NCBI GenBank assembly: GCA_036768485.1
Contig: JAVLUZ010000740.1
Span: forward strand, 124,001 to 188,000
Length of the DNA: 64,000 bases
Reading direction: 5' to 3'
From: Mermis nigrescens
Lineage: Eukaryota > Nematoda > Enoplea > Mermithida > Mermithidae
Shown here: piece by piece, positions 1 to 13,900 of the stretch
How the letters are laid out: every line of letters starts with the position of its first letter
Numbering within the stretch: the first letter of the stretch is position 1
Notes under the pieces: model-generated
Database searches by the model: none
What the model saw: only the letters and a program-made list of their open reading frames with translations
What the model was told of the DNA's origin: nothing
Translations under genes and position numbers: made by a program

Positions 1-954
1 ATAAATGCAGGTTTTGCCAAAAATCTATTTCGGCTCGTGCATTTTTTTCAACCCATTTTTATACAATGATAAAATACTTTCTTGGACAAAGTGATATTGA
101 TTATATCGTTTTTCAGTATTTTTTAGAAAATTTCAAAAAATTTTCGGCGCTTCGCGCAAAATATCGCTAATATAATGTATTTAGATTGAAGCAGGGGCAT
201 TAAACACTCAAAAATCAATTTTCGTATAATCTAGGCATCTTTATGCAGATTTAAATATCTTTTGTATCTATTCATACTGTTTTTAAAAATTTTATGTAAA
301 ATAAGTACTATTCAATAACTTTGCACTTTTTTGCCGTTCAAAGATAAAATTGACTAATTTATCCCGATGTTGCATTGAATTTCTAAGCACAGTAATGCTT
401 ATTTTAAGATCTAATTGGCATATTACAATATCTGTAATATTTCTGATTTTGCAGTACAAGTTGTTTTAGCTTTCTCAGTCGAGTTTTATGTGTAAATTTC
501 ATCAAAAGCTCATGAACTAATATTATCAACTAAATTCAGGCCGAATCATCACATTTAGGGCCACGATTTTTGTATTCGGCAAAGATTTTTCATAATGTAC
601 AGAGACTTTTCAGGACCGTCTTTGTACATGCACAAAGACTTTTGGAGAGACAAAAACTGTAAAAAGGTGTAAAATTCCGGAAAATTTTCGGCGCATCAGT
701 AATTGTCTGTCCTATATATCTTTAAAATAGTAGAATTTGCATTTAGAATGGAAAGGAAAAATGTCGAATATTCAGAAACCCGGGAATTAGCTAAGATACA
801 CTACCAAAGGTCGAAAAATCCTGTTTTACCAAACTAAATCGCTACTGTACCATACTATAATAGTACACAAAAATTTGCATGTACAAAATGTTCAAAGACT
901 TTTGGATACCATCTTTGTACATGTAAAAAGGTATCTTGCACAAAAAAAACACTG
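1..954. mobile_element. family A and A2 elements, partial
   Basis: 1-540 matches the middle and right of the family A copies at 13528-14274 and 21390-22110 (TTTTCGGCGCTTCGCG, GCATCTTT, CGTTGCATTGAA-like blocks). 540-954 is a shorter relative (A2) with TGTACATG...CAAAGACTTTT blocks and the terminal TTGCACAAAAAAAACACTG. The left edge is cut by the window. Confidence 0.65.
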
Positions 955-1580
955 TTTAGGACTGCATGCCGGTTGCAGGTCACACACTGGCAGTATGTAA
1001 AAATGTGTATCTTTAAAAATATATTAATATAAAATATCTACAAAAATTTGTTCGCTCATACAAAGAAATTACTTAATTTACTGGTCCCCATGTTGGGATT
1101 TCACCCTTCCCTCAACTCTGGACCTTAGGAAACTACTACGATCGGAAAGTACAGTGCAGTTTCCGTCATATTACCTACCACACCAGAATTGGATGACTGA
1201 AAAAGCGTGTTTAAACATGCATTACTGCAAAAGCGAGCACAACAATGGCTACAGTTCTGTCTTTACTTAGCTTATTTCGTTTGTTCGTTTATTTCTTCGA
1301 CACTGTTTTCTTATTAATAGTAATAAAAGTTTTTAAGTGCTTGTTCAGCCATATTTTTTATTAACTTTTCCAAGTCTTCAACGGCAACTTGTTAAATTAA
1401 GTGTGCTTTCCTGCTGCTGACTTTATTCAATGAATCCTTCACACATTTAATCTACTATTATTGAAAATAAAAATGAATTGTTTGACATTCGATAAAGTGC
1501 TTAATATTACCATTATTCTCTAGCTCATGTGCATACAAAATATTCTAAGAGTACTATTTATGGGTATAGGTATACAAGCT
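955..1580. other. no gene recognised
   Basis: AT-rich sequence without a convincing open frame or repeat relative; I see nothing further in it. Confidence 0.5.
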
Positions 1581-1660
1581 TGACCCTCGGCATTACCATC
1601 GGCCTCGGCCGAGGCAAGGATTTTAAGTTGCCTCGGCCTCGGCCGAGGCCGAGGGTCTAA
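1581..1660. repeat. GC-rich nested palindromes
   Basis: Two copies of CCTCGGCCTCGGCCGAGG-like sequence face CCGAGGCCGAGGGT, so the segment can fold on itself at several registers. It stands out from the AT-rich surroundings. Confidence 0.7.
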
Positions 1661-1689
1661 AAAGTACCCTCGGTCCGATCACTGGTGGT

Positions 1690-1984
1690 GGGTAGAATTA
1701 CCCCCGTAACAATTGTAGAGATCATTGTGAAAAAAGACTGAAAATTCCACCTGAAAGCGGCAAATGTACCAAAATTCTCCGGCGTTCCGTGCCATATTAA
1801 TAAATTGTATTTTTTATCGCTAAAAACGCATAAATTGGCGAAACTTTATTAATAGAGTTCCTCGCACATAAGATCCTACCGTACTGTATTATATTATCCT
1901 AAAATTCACATATCCAGCATGTTCATTGACTTTTAGGCACCGTCTTTGTACATGTAGAAAGAGATGTTGTACAAAAAACAATGA
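1690..1984. mobile_element. family A2 element, degraded
   Basis: Ends with TTGTACAAAAAACAATG after CGTCTTTGTACATGTAGAAAG, the right end typical of this family. Left edge approximate. Confidence 0.45.
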
Positions 1985-2566
1985 CCACAATTTACTATAT
2001 GACCATTTCTGGATTTTACCTCTCTGGCCACTTCCATCTTGCTCATTTATGACGTGTAGTGTACCTATATAAATTTTTTATTCAGGAAATTTTAATTTGA
2101 GTTATACCCTAGAAGCTCATAAAAAACGTCAAACAACATGCGACGCGAATATAATTTTTTTGTCAAATCGAATGGAGTATTTCAGACAGAGAGATCACCC
2201 AATTACACAACTGCAAATTTCTGCTATTTTTTGTCTACGTTATGAACAAAAAGTTTACGCAGCGCTTAGCGCCGGAAAAATGTGGACCGAATTCTGAAAT
2301 ATGAAAAATTGGGCATGTTAATAATTATAAATTGTAGCTATTTTCATGAAAGCCCGATGAAATAATGAGCAAATGTTCGTTTGCAGCCGGTTCTTTCAGC
2401 TTCTTAAGGCCAGACTTTTTAAGTATGACGGATTGTTTTTTTTCATGCAAATTATATTGAAAAATATCCTTATTTTGTCCACTAAGGGACCGATTATATG
2501 CTTATCTCTTTGTTAGCATTTGCGAAAAATTTAGTATGAGCAATCGTTTCATTTCAATTTCGATTG

Positions 2567-2746
2567 GTCCGGCTGGGCTTCGCACCGAGTATATAAAAAT
2601 TGTTTTTTACGCATGGAAGTTTAATTGCCAGCCATCATTTCATCATGCGATTCGTTGTTTTAACTTATTGTGTGTCCTTTGACAATGGTTCTTTGTTTTA
2701 CTGTGACAACAAATGTATGTTTTTCGATCGCGTATTCATGGGATAA
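2567..2746 (+). promoter_or_regulatory. possible RNA polymerase II promoter with a short open frame
   Basis: An ATTGGT (inverted CCAAT) lies about 20 bp before TATATAAAA, followed about 50 bp later by ATG at 2645 opening 33 codons that end at 2746 (starts MRFVVLTYCV, three Cys). This could be an upstream first exon of KCC or a separate short transcript, or chance in AT-rich DNA. No homology seen. Confidence 0.2.
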
Positions 2747-2749
2747 GCT

Positions 2750-5330
2750 CGCTTGCTGCACTTTCTCTTCATTGAGACGCTTGCATGCTTTAGAAAAAAG
2801 TAGCTTATCTTTCTGGTCCTGTGTAACAACACTTGAGGGATAATACGTGTCTACGTGCAATAATAAGTCGGTCCATGTGCTAAATTACGTATGTAAAATG
2901 CGCTTCTGATCTGAGTCTTTTTTAGCGCTTTGGGTCGGTAGAAATAGCTCTTTCTTATTCCTCCACGCAGTCATTGTTTTGTTATCCGCTTGCTCTGCTT
3001 ACCTTACTTTAACTATTCAAGTTAACTTTCGTGGTGGCGCCTATCGGATTACGATTCGTATGAGTAGTTAGTAGTAGAGATGGTAAAGTGGAGGTAAAAA
3101 GTGAAATTCAATAATCTTAATTAAGTAACTGACAGTGTTAGAAATCGGTTTCTAACTTTCAAACGTACCTCTTACTCAACTCGAGCAGCCATTTTCAGCC
3201 CCATTCTGTCATTTTTGAATAGAGGAAACGATAATAATGGTGTCGCCGTCGAGTAAAACGTTCTCATTTTTAAATTATTGTTCACTTTTTAATGTAATTA
3301 GCAAGGAATGCTACATTAGCGCATTTTATTTAGATAGGCCGCTATTTTGCAATCGGATTGTAAATCAAATCGGGAAAGTCAGACAGACGGATTAAGTTCA
3401 ATTTTATGGTTATTCTAACAGCTTGTTTATTAAATTACTGATTAGACCAGGCATTAGGTAGGCTTATAAACATTGATTTTAATTGCCTATAAGCTCTCAG
3501 TCAGGAAATAATTAAATTTTAAAAAATTTTAATCGAAAAAAGGTTTCAGCACATGACTTTTTAGACGAGCAAGGAAAGTAAAAACAATATTTCTATATCA
3601 TTTACAGTAGTTTGAAAATTGCAGGCATTACGTTTATCGCAAAATCTGTTGTTAAAATGAATATGATTGTTAAATCAAAAATTGAATCATTTAAGTAAAG
3701 AAGCGATTCATTGAATAACTAGGATAAGTGGAGTTTCATGATATTAATCATCTTAAGACAATTTCACGGGATGTTATTTCGCGCATTTCAAAAAAACGTC
3801 GGCTATTGCGAGAGCTTGTGGTTCGGGTCAGCATGGTCTCATTCAGTCAATGATTCAATATTAAATTGCTTAGCCAGTTTTTCCTCTTTATTTATCTCCT
3901 GGTGCGCTCTGCAGTTTACTGAGTGAAACCTGCATTATGCTATAGGCTAAATATATAATTATACGCTTTACTGTCGATAATGTTTGCTAGTCTGTCTGTA
4001 GGCTTACTGCGATTAATGTGGTAAAGGTCTTATCTAAGGCATTTTATTGGTAATTTAATAAAAAGTTGTATCGAGCGATAGAAGTGCAGGCGCGAGAAAT
4101 CGATTGAACAAAAAAAAATACCCGAAAAAGTTGGGTGTATATTTATAATATGAATTAATGAGAACGTCTGCAAGCGAAAATTTCGGTTGTGCATTTGTTA
4201 TTTTTTCATAGCTGTTGCTGGGCGTTGTATTAGCTTTATTTATTTGTGAATAGTAGTTTTTTTGGGTTTGAGTTGAGTCCCGTTGCCTAAATTTTTGTCT
4301 CATATCTCACTATTCGCGTACCCACTTGATTTTAAACCAAATCTCAGGTGCGGAATAATTTTTTATGCAACTTTGGTAGATTTTTGTTCTTAAAAAACCT
4401 TGACAGTTTGCATAGATATTCGACCAGCATAATTCGGGTAAAACAGCTTAGGCCTTAAACTTCATTTTTCTCAAAGAAACGTTCTGCGCATCAAATTCTT
4501 ATGCGACAAAAATAGAAGTAGGTAATGCAAAAATTTTCCGGCTTGTAAGATTAAAAATTTCATAGTCTGTTTAACTTATAAAGTGACTGAGATTGAGTCA
4601 TTAGGTCAGAAATCCAGTTTTTTCAATTTTCTTCTCGACACATTGATGTATTTCAGTATTTTCTCAATATTTCAGCTTAAATAACGAAATAAACGCATAA
4701 ATGCATTATAATAAGTTTTTCTAGACGAAAAGTTAGCTTGATAAAGTGATGTCAGTTCCGCGGCATGCTTTCCACTTAATTTTAATGTTCATTTTCCAAG
4801 CATCTTATCGTTTTTATCCTCCATTTATTTTAACTATAGTCAGACAGATCTTATTCCCTAGATAAGTGTATGCAAAAGATGTGTTGACTTCACCGGACTT
4901 CTATAAGTAACTAGGTAATTGGTACATAAATGCTTTGTTTACTCGGATCGTTGTATATTCGTTTCTACAGGTTGTTATTTGTGATTCTGTCGTATTCTTG
5001 CTCTGAAAAATTTTGTTGACATCTGTTCATAAGAATATCATCGAAAGCCTGATTAACAAATGATATAAAACGTCAGCTAATCTTGTAGCAACGCATTTAA
5101 TTTTGATTAGCGTATATATAACGGGCTATTTTTGACTTAATATTAGCATCTGGTTATGCATGTAATCCTGTTATTTTAAATTTACTGAATACTCATTTTT
5201 TAATTTTTTGCTTTTTCTCTAGTCTTTTTACAAAAAATTGTAGGTACTGTGCCTATCTGACAGTTGTTGAATAACAACGTAATTTGATTAGCTGTAAACG
5301 GAACTATATATTATGAAAATCATGGCGTGC
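2750..5330. other. no gene recognised
   Basis: About 2.6 kb of AT-rich single-copy DNA. Open frames are short and without recognisable domains; no repeat family member seen. Confidence 0.5.
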
Positions 5331-5587
5331 CGCTGAAATTATATTTAGCCAAGTGCGCAGCATGGCCGGTCTGGGTGTCAGCTGGAGGGTCTAATTAAGC
5401 TAAAACGGCCTAAAAACTGGGCTGGATGCTAAAATAGCATACCTAATCAATGTTCACAGTATTTGGTCAATTTAAAGCACTTTGCAGAAACTAAGCTCTT
5501 CATGTATTTTACTCTTAATTTTGCCATAGTTTCTAGAAAATTTTTTTGCGCCTTCAGGTAGCCTAAATAGACTGCTTGGCAGTGGTG

Positions 5588-7396
<1,809 letters not shown>

Positions 7397-7768
7397 CTTC
7401 TTGGCCTATCCTACGTACATGTCTGTTTATAGTCGTACCGCAACCGTAGTTTGGCCGTATTTGTTACCTTTCTCTACAAAATTAATAATAGTGATCGGCG
7501 TGGCAGTGACGAGCTTGTGATGATTGAATTATTGAAAATTATTACCACAATGATATTTTGAAATATCAGTTTAGAAATAGGATGCAGAAGGAATTGTGTT
7601 TTGAAATCTAAGATGCAGATGTATCGATGCACATAATAAAATTATTGGTGTCATTTGTCTAACTATTGAGGTTTCATTCAAATTGCAACGCTTAGTGAGA
7701 TCAATTCACTGGAAGTCAGTCGATTTAGTTGGATTTGTATTCTTTACATCTTACCGTGCTGGCTAGTT

Positions 7769-7910
7769 ATGTCTTCGCCCAAACTACCGGATACTACAGC
7801 AGATGCTTCCGAAAAGTGCATCATCGTACCAGTGCCTGTGAAACGCAAAACTGTTCGTATTGATTCTAAATCGCCAACGAAAGTATCTTGCTATTCGACT
7901 TCTCAAAACG
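7769..7910 (+). CDS. KCC: KCC exon 1 (start codon, N-terminus)
   Basis: Residues 1-47, beginning [10 protein letters not shown] and containing [12 protein letters not shown] at 7769 is the first Met of this frame near the donor. The donor is AACG|GTATTT, phase 1, and pairs exactly with exon 2 to make a Gly codon. The N-terminus of KCCs is poorly conserved, so the assignment rests on phase, donor and position rather than homology. Upstream alternative first exons are possible; the frame stays open for at least six codons before the ATG. Confidence 0.7.
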
Positions 7911-10900
7911 GTATTTGATTTTACATGTATTTATAATTTATTTTAGAAGGAAAACAAGCATGATAGGGTGGCCAAGGGGTAAAGTCATTCTTGTAACGGT
8001 GGTTGAAAGATTCTCCGCCCTGTCTTATTCATTTCATGCACCCTCTGAAGTTGCTATTTTTGACTTTATTTTTCATCTTCTTTCATAGATGCACGAGGTC
8101 AGGTTGGCCATGGAGGGGTGAAATCGAGATTTTTGGGTCAGAGAGGGGTAAAATTCAGTTTTTGTATAACAGTAAACTGAGTTTTGGGCTATTTTAACGT
8201 CAAAATCGCTAGAAAATACACTATTTTGGCTAAAATTGCTTGGCAGTACCTAACTTTTGGACTCTTTAGCGGGGGAAGGGGGTAAGAACTACTCTCACCT
8301 CTCTATCTGCTGTATGTCCTCTCCTTTTTTGACAGTAACTTACATTTTATACCATTCTTAGATTTCTACATCATGAGTAGAACATAAAGGTCTCGCGGGA
8401 TTCAGAAATTTTTTCGTATTTGTAAGAGCTTTTCGTGATATAGTTTTAGCTTCATAATTTCTAGCAATTTTTGTGTGGGCCCCGAAATCAAACATGTAAC
8501 GGCTCGAAATTTTGAGTGGGGCTTCCCGACTATTTTTAGGAGGGATAAATGACCGCCGATTTTCGGTCAAAAAGGTCCAAAAAACACAACTTCTTGAAAA
8601 ATCGGGAGGGGTCAAAAATTTTGTGGCTTTGGGGATGGGGTGAGGGGACGACTGACTCGGTTGGGGGATCCCTCCTATCCCCCCTGTTACACGTATGCCC
8701 GAATTGCCGTGTCTCCTCTCTTGCTTTATTTGCGTTCATAATTTTATAATATCGACTGGCTATTCCATTAGATAGAACTATTATTCGCCGTTTGAAATTT
8801 TGCTGGAGATGGAAAACGGCGACTTTAGGTGGGATGCGTTTCCTTCCTGATAATACAATGGTTGATCTGTCGTTGTCTAAGCGTGCTCGAATTTTTTAAG
8901 TCTGAAATTTTCAAGTTTTGTTATCGAAAATATGGAGTATAAAAACCTCAACTCGTTCAATAAATATGGTTAAAATCATACATGTAACGGCTCGAACTTC
9001 AGGGAGGGGGTCCTCGGCCATTTTTACGGGGGATGACCTCCAATTTTTGGCTAAAAAACGCCTAAAAACGGCCAACAAATTAATTTTTGCAAAAATCGAG
9101 GGGGGGCGGTCAAAATTTTCTGGCTTTTGGAAGGATGGGTGGACGACCGACTTCGGGTGGGGTATCCCCCATCTCCCTGTTACATGTCTGGTTAAAATAC
9201 GGTTAGGTTCGGCGTCGGGCGCTGCGTCGCCGCTGATTGGAGGCGATCAGACCGCTGACGCTTTGCCATCGTCGGCGGCGGAAGACGCTAATGGGCATAA
9301 AGCGTCATTGTATAATTATCGAAATTGCCTAAATTCGGGACTTAACGCCACGGGCGCCTCGTCCGGATTGACTCTCTACGAAGACGACACTATGTCGATG
9401 CCCACTTTAGCTGCTTATTTGCGAAGCTTTACGTTTCCGGGACCCGAGCCGCTGAATAAATCGGCCGATGCGGTTTCAATGCGCACTAAAGTACGAGTTT
9501 TAGAATGAAGGAGATTATTTTATCACAGAAAATCGTTTTTGTTTTTACTCTAAACATTTACATCAAATTTTCCGAATTATGCCTTTTTTTAAGTTTTTTT
9601 CTTGTTTATCTCGAATTTTGCTTTTATACTATACATAACCTATGAATCGTGGATGCTTAACGTCAGGGTGGCTAGGAAGAAGTAAAACCGAAAATACGGG
9701 ATCGGGGAGGGGTGAAATCAAAGATTTTTACTTTTCTCAGCTGACTTTCTTACGGATTTTAGGTTAAGATCGCTCACACGATTTTTGGGCCAAAATTACT
9801 CAACTTGACTTAAAACTTTTGGGACCGTTAAGGGGGAGGATAATACCCGCGGCTCGAAGTTTTGGAAGGGATCGCTGACAATTTTAAGGGAGGGTTGAAT
9901 CATCTTCAGTGTTTGACCGAAAATGGCAAAAAGCACCGAGAAATGGCACAGAAACGCAAGTTTTCGCCAAAAATCTGTGGGGAGGGAGTCAAAATTTTTC
10001 TGACTTTGGGAGAAACTTTAGCAGGGTGGATTTCCTATCGCCTGTTACATGTGTTGTAATACCCACCAGGCGCGTAGCTGACCATCCGATTTGGGGGGAC
10101 CAACACCAAGTTTTGGGGGACTAAGCCTAAATAAGCCAAAAATTGCACAAAATAACGTTTAAAAAGTCATATTTTTCGATTTTTCTGAATTTTGGGGGGT
10201 CAACCGTACTCCGTACCCCTTATTCCCCTTAGAGATACGTGCCTGATACCCACGCTCACCTCTTATGCGCAAATATGGTATCGAACAGCCTTTTTGCTTA
10301 AATTTAACAGTAGTTTGAATTGCTGTTCTTTTCTCAAATCTTGAATCGTTCCATTTCAGAAAGTAGCAAAATTAGGCACTTTACTGGGCGTATATTTACC
10401 CACGATACAGCATATACTGGGCGTACAAATGTTCTTACGTCTATTGTGGATCGTTGGCGTAGGCGGTGTTACCCATTCCTTTATAATGGTTTTCATTTGC
10501 TGCCTTTGCGTAAGTTATTAAGTGATCAAAAGGATGTGATTAAGTGATTACGACTTACATGCATAAACGACTTCATTAAGCTAATGTTTCAAATTCATTC
10601 ATTTCCATTTTTGTTCACTTTGTATTCGATTTTTCATTTACATTTCTTATTTTACGTTTCTTCACTTCTGTTCCGTTATGTCACTCAATAGAACTTCGGC
10701 GTAATTACTCATTAAGCTGAAGTGATTTTCATTCTACGCATACATACATAAATATGTATGTACATTAATAAACATGCGTATTTTTTCTATATAAAATGGC
10801 TCCATTTGAGCTAGTTGAGGAGAAATTTCGGCGGGCTTAATAAATGCAGCATATTTGGAGTGAAACGGGCTGTCAGTTCATTAATGCGTACAAAAAACTA

Positions 10901-13900
10901 CGAAAATATTTTTTATTCTGTGCTCATTTTTTGGCAACATCTTTAATAAGACAAATGCTTTCTTGAAAAAGGTGATTTATGCAATTGAATTCATTTGTTA
11001 TGCAAAGGTTTGTAAAAAGGTGCAATAATTTTCAAATGTATATTAAATATTGTAGAATAATTCAATTGGCAATTAAAGAAATGCAGTTTCGTTTATCTTT
11101 CGCTTCTTGTCAAATTCCTTCTGATTTGTCGAATTAGATTTTGTCGACAAAAATTCGACAGTTGCGAAAGTCTACTATATACGTATGTACGAATCACACT
11201 TTTTTTGTACATTTTTATGCTTATTACGCTATACGATTATAACATGCGCATATTTCGTGCGTTTTCATTTTCAGACCTTTCTTACATGCATTTCCGTGTC
11301 AGCTATTGCCACCAATGGCGTTATTGAAAGTAAGACTTCCCTATAATAAGCATACATAACATACGTAAACAGGGGTGTACGCAGGGTTTTTTAAAGTGGG
11401 AGGCGGTCGAAAATTGGTGACCCTATATTTCGGGATATATTCGCCGGGGCACAAATAAAGTGATTGTCGACGTTTCCGAGCATGCTTTATTCATTAAGCT
11501 CACAAAATTCAAACTTTTCGAAAAATTTTATTTTCTATCAATATGCTATAAAAATGACGCTTTTTGGCCGCGCCTGGGCCCAAGTTATGGAAAATAATGA
11601 GCGCGAAAACTTTTGAGATTTTTTGATGAAACGATTGAAATTTCCATTATTTTTCATACGTTATCTTACCTTTTCAAAATTATTTTCGGGCTAAGGGGGG
11701 CGGCTGCCTCCCGCTCCGCCTGCGTACGCCCATATGCATATACGTATAAACAGGCCCGTATCCAGGATCCGGCAAAGAAAGGGTTGGCCCATAATAAATC
11801 CGTTTATATCTCGGGAACTTCGTGGAGATATTTCGCAAAAACCTCATTTTCCGACCTATTTTAACATTTTGCATCCATTAAACTCATAAAATTTTACCCT
11901 CTCGAAAAAACATTGTTCTTTCTCTAAAAAGGCTTTGAAAAACGTTTTTTTTGATCGCGCTTGAGGCGAAACTATATTTCACATATGGCGCGATGCGTCG
12001 AAAATTTGATTACTTCCTGGCAAACAGATGCATTTTTTCCATCTTTCCTTGCATTATCTTACTTGTTAAAATTTTTTTCAGTTAAATGGAGCGGCCGCTC
12101 TCGTCTCCCTTAAATATGACCCTGCATATATATACATATACTTGCACGATTCACAGACATACACACGAAAAATACATATTGATTAGGTTTGTTATTTTTT
12201 CTAAATTTTCAAAAGCGTGCTAATCAAAATGTCTGTCGATATATCCATACATGATTTGGGGAGATTTAACCCCTGAAAAAATTTTCATTATTCGCAGAGA
12301 TTTTTTCAATCCCCCCTCGCCCGAATTCGCGATTTTTCGAATGTTTACAAAAATTCCTGAAAAAAGTCGTAGAAAAGGTGTTTTTCTAAGCGTTTATAGC
12401 TAACTATTTGCTCAAAAGTGCCAAATTTCTGGCGCTCCGTGCCAATATACTCATATTTCGACTACATTTCGTTCAATTCGTTTGAATTTTTTAGGTTTTT
12501 GAATTTTTGTTTTTATGCTCTAGAAAGGTAAAGCATCGTCAAAAACGTCGAAAAACGATGTTTTTTACGCTTACCCGCCATTTTTGGGCCCAAAAAAGGC
12601 ACTTCAACATTTCGGTCCGCCCTCAGCATATATACCATACTGTGCATGTCTGGAAATAACCATACAGTGAATGGTATATTTTCGACAAGTTTTTATGCTT
12701 AATATTCTCAAGTTTTTTTGAAAAACACAGGATATCTGGTCAAATTATCCGTGAATCGCATGATCGAATTATACGCTTTACGCGTAAAGTGCGTCAGGCT
12801 GCATAATTTTCTTTTCTCTGCGTTTGATTGCGATCAAATTACATTTTTAATAAAAAAATATTGGTTTTTCGACGAAATGTCAAATTGGATGTGAATAAAT
12901 GCGCAATTTTATCGTCAAATTAGATAGGGAATAGGCATATATATTTAATCACTGAAATTCTCGCTTTTTTACTCAGCATGGCTTACGCTTCGTGGATTCG
13001 CTGCAGAATTAGCAAAAAACATGCCCTACGGGCTTTAGTGACAGTTTCATTTAAATGCTCGACTTAGTAAATGTATGAGCGCCATGTGATTAAAAAAATT
13101 ATAAAAAAGTTTGGCACATGCTTTGTTTACGACGCTCAGTGTAATAATTATATTGTAGTATCTGATGAATTGCGAAATCGGATGCCCATCTTTCGGTGTT
13201 CTTGTAGCATATTAAAAAGCTGAAAGTTTTGCTAGATGATAAAGAAAAAGTTTCAATAAAAATCAGCATTGTGCGAAGTGAATCGGTGTAAAAAATGTTC
13301 CTCGTAGTATATCTGTATTTTTTAATTACTGCAGACACGCGGTTCCTTGCAATTTCATTCCGCAATACATCAATCATTCTGATAAAACGTTTTTTTAACA
13401 TATATTCTTATATTCTTTGCTAACTTACCTTCAGGCAACAATTGTCATGGAGGACATACTTGAGCTTGGGGGTCGGTGATAAGGGGTATTACTTCCCCCA
13501 AAGCTTTAAAAAACTCATAGCTCTATGCACTCTTTATTTGTACGAGACTAAGATTTTGAGGCTCCTACAAAGACGTCGAAGCCATCTTTGTACAATGTAC
13601 AAAGACTTTTTGGGGCAGAGTAATAGTAATTTTAACACTTTTTTGAGTATTTTTTAGCGAAATTTCAAAATTTTAGGCGCTTCGCGCCGAATATCATAAT
13701 GACATTGTATTTAGCTCCAAGCGCTGGCATTAAACACGCCAAAATCTATCCTTAAGCATCTTTGTACAGATTTAAGCATCTTTTACATCTATTTCTACTG
13801 TTATATGATGATTTTATGCAGAAAAAAGAGTTATTAAACAACTTTGTACTGTTTTCTGCCGTTTGAAGCTAAAATTGACTCTTTTATCTTTGCGTTGCAT

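Noticed and set aside
13099..13401. 100-codon minus-strand frame in intron 4
   Set aside because: No recognisable domain, AT-rich, isolated.
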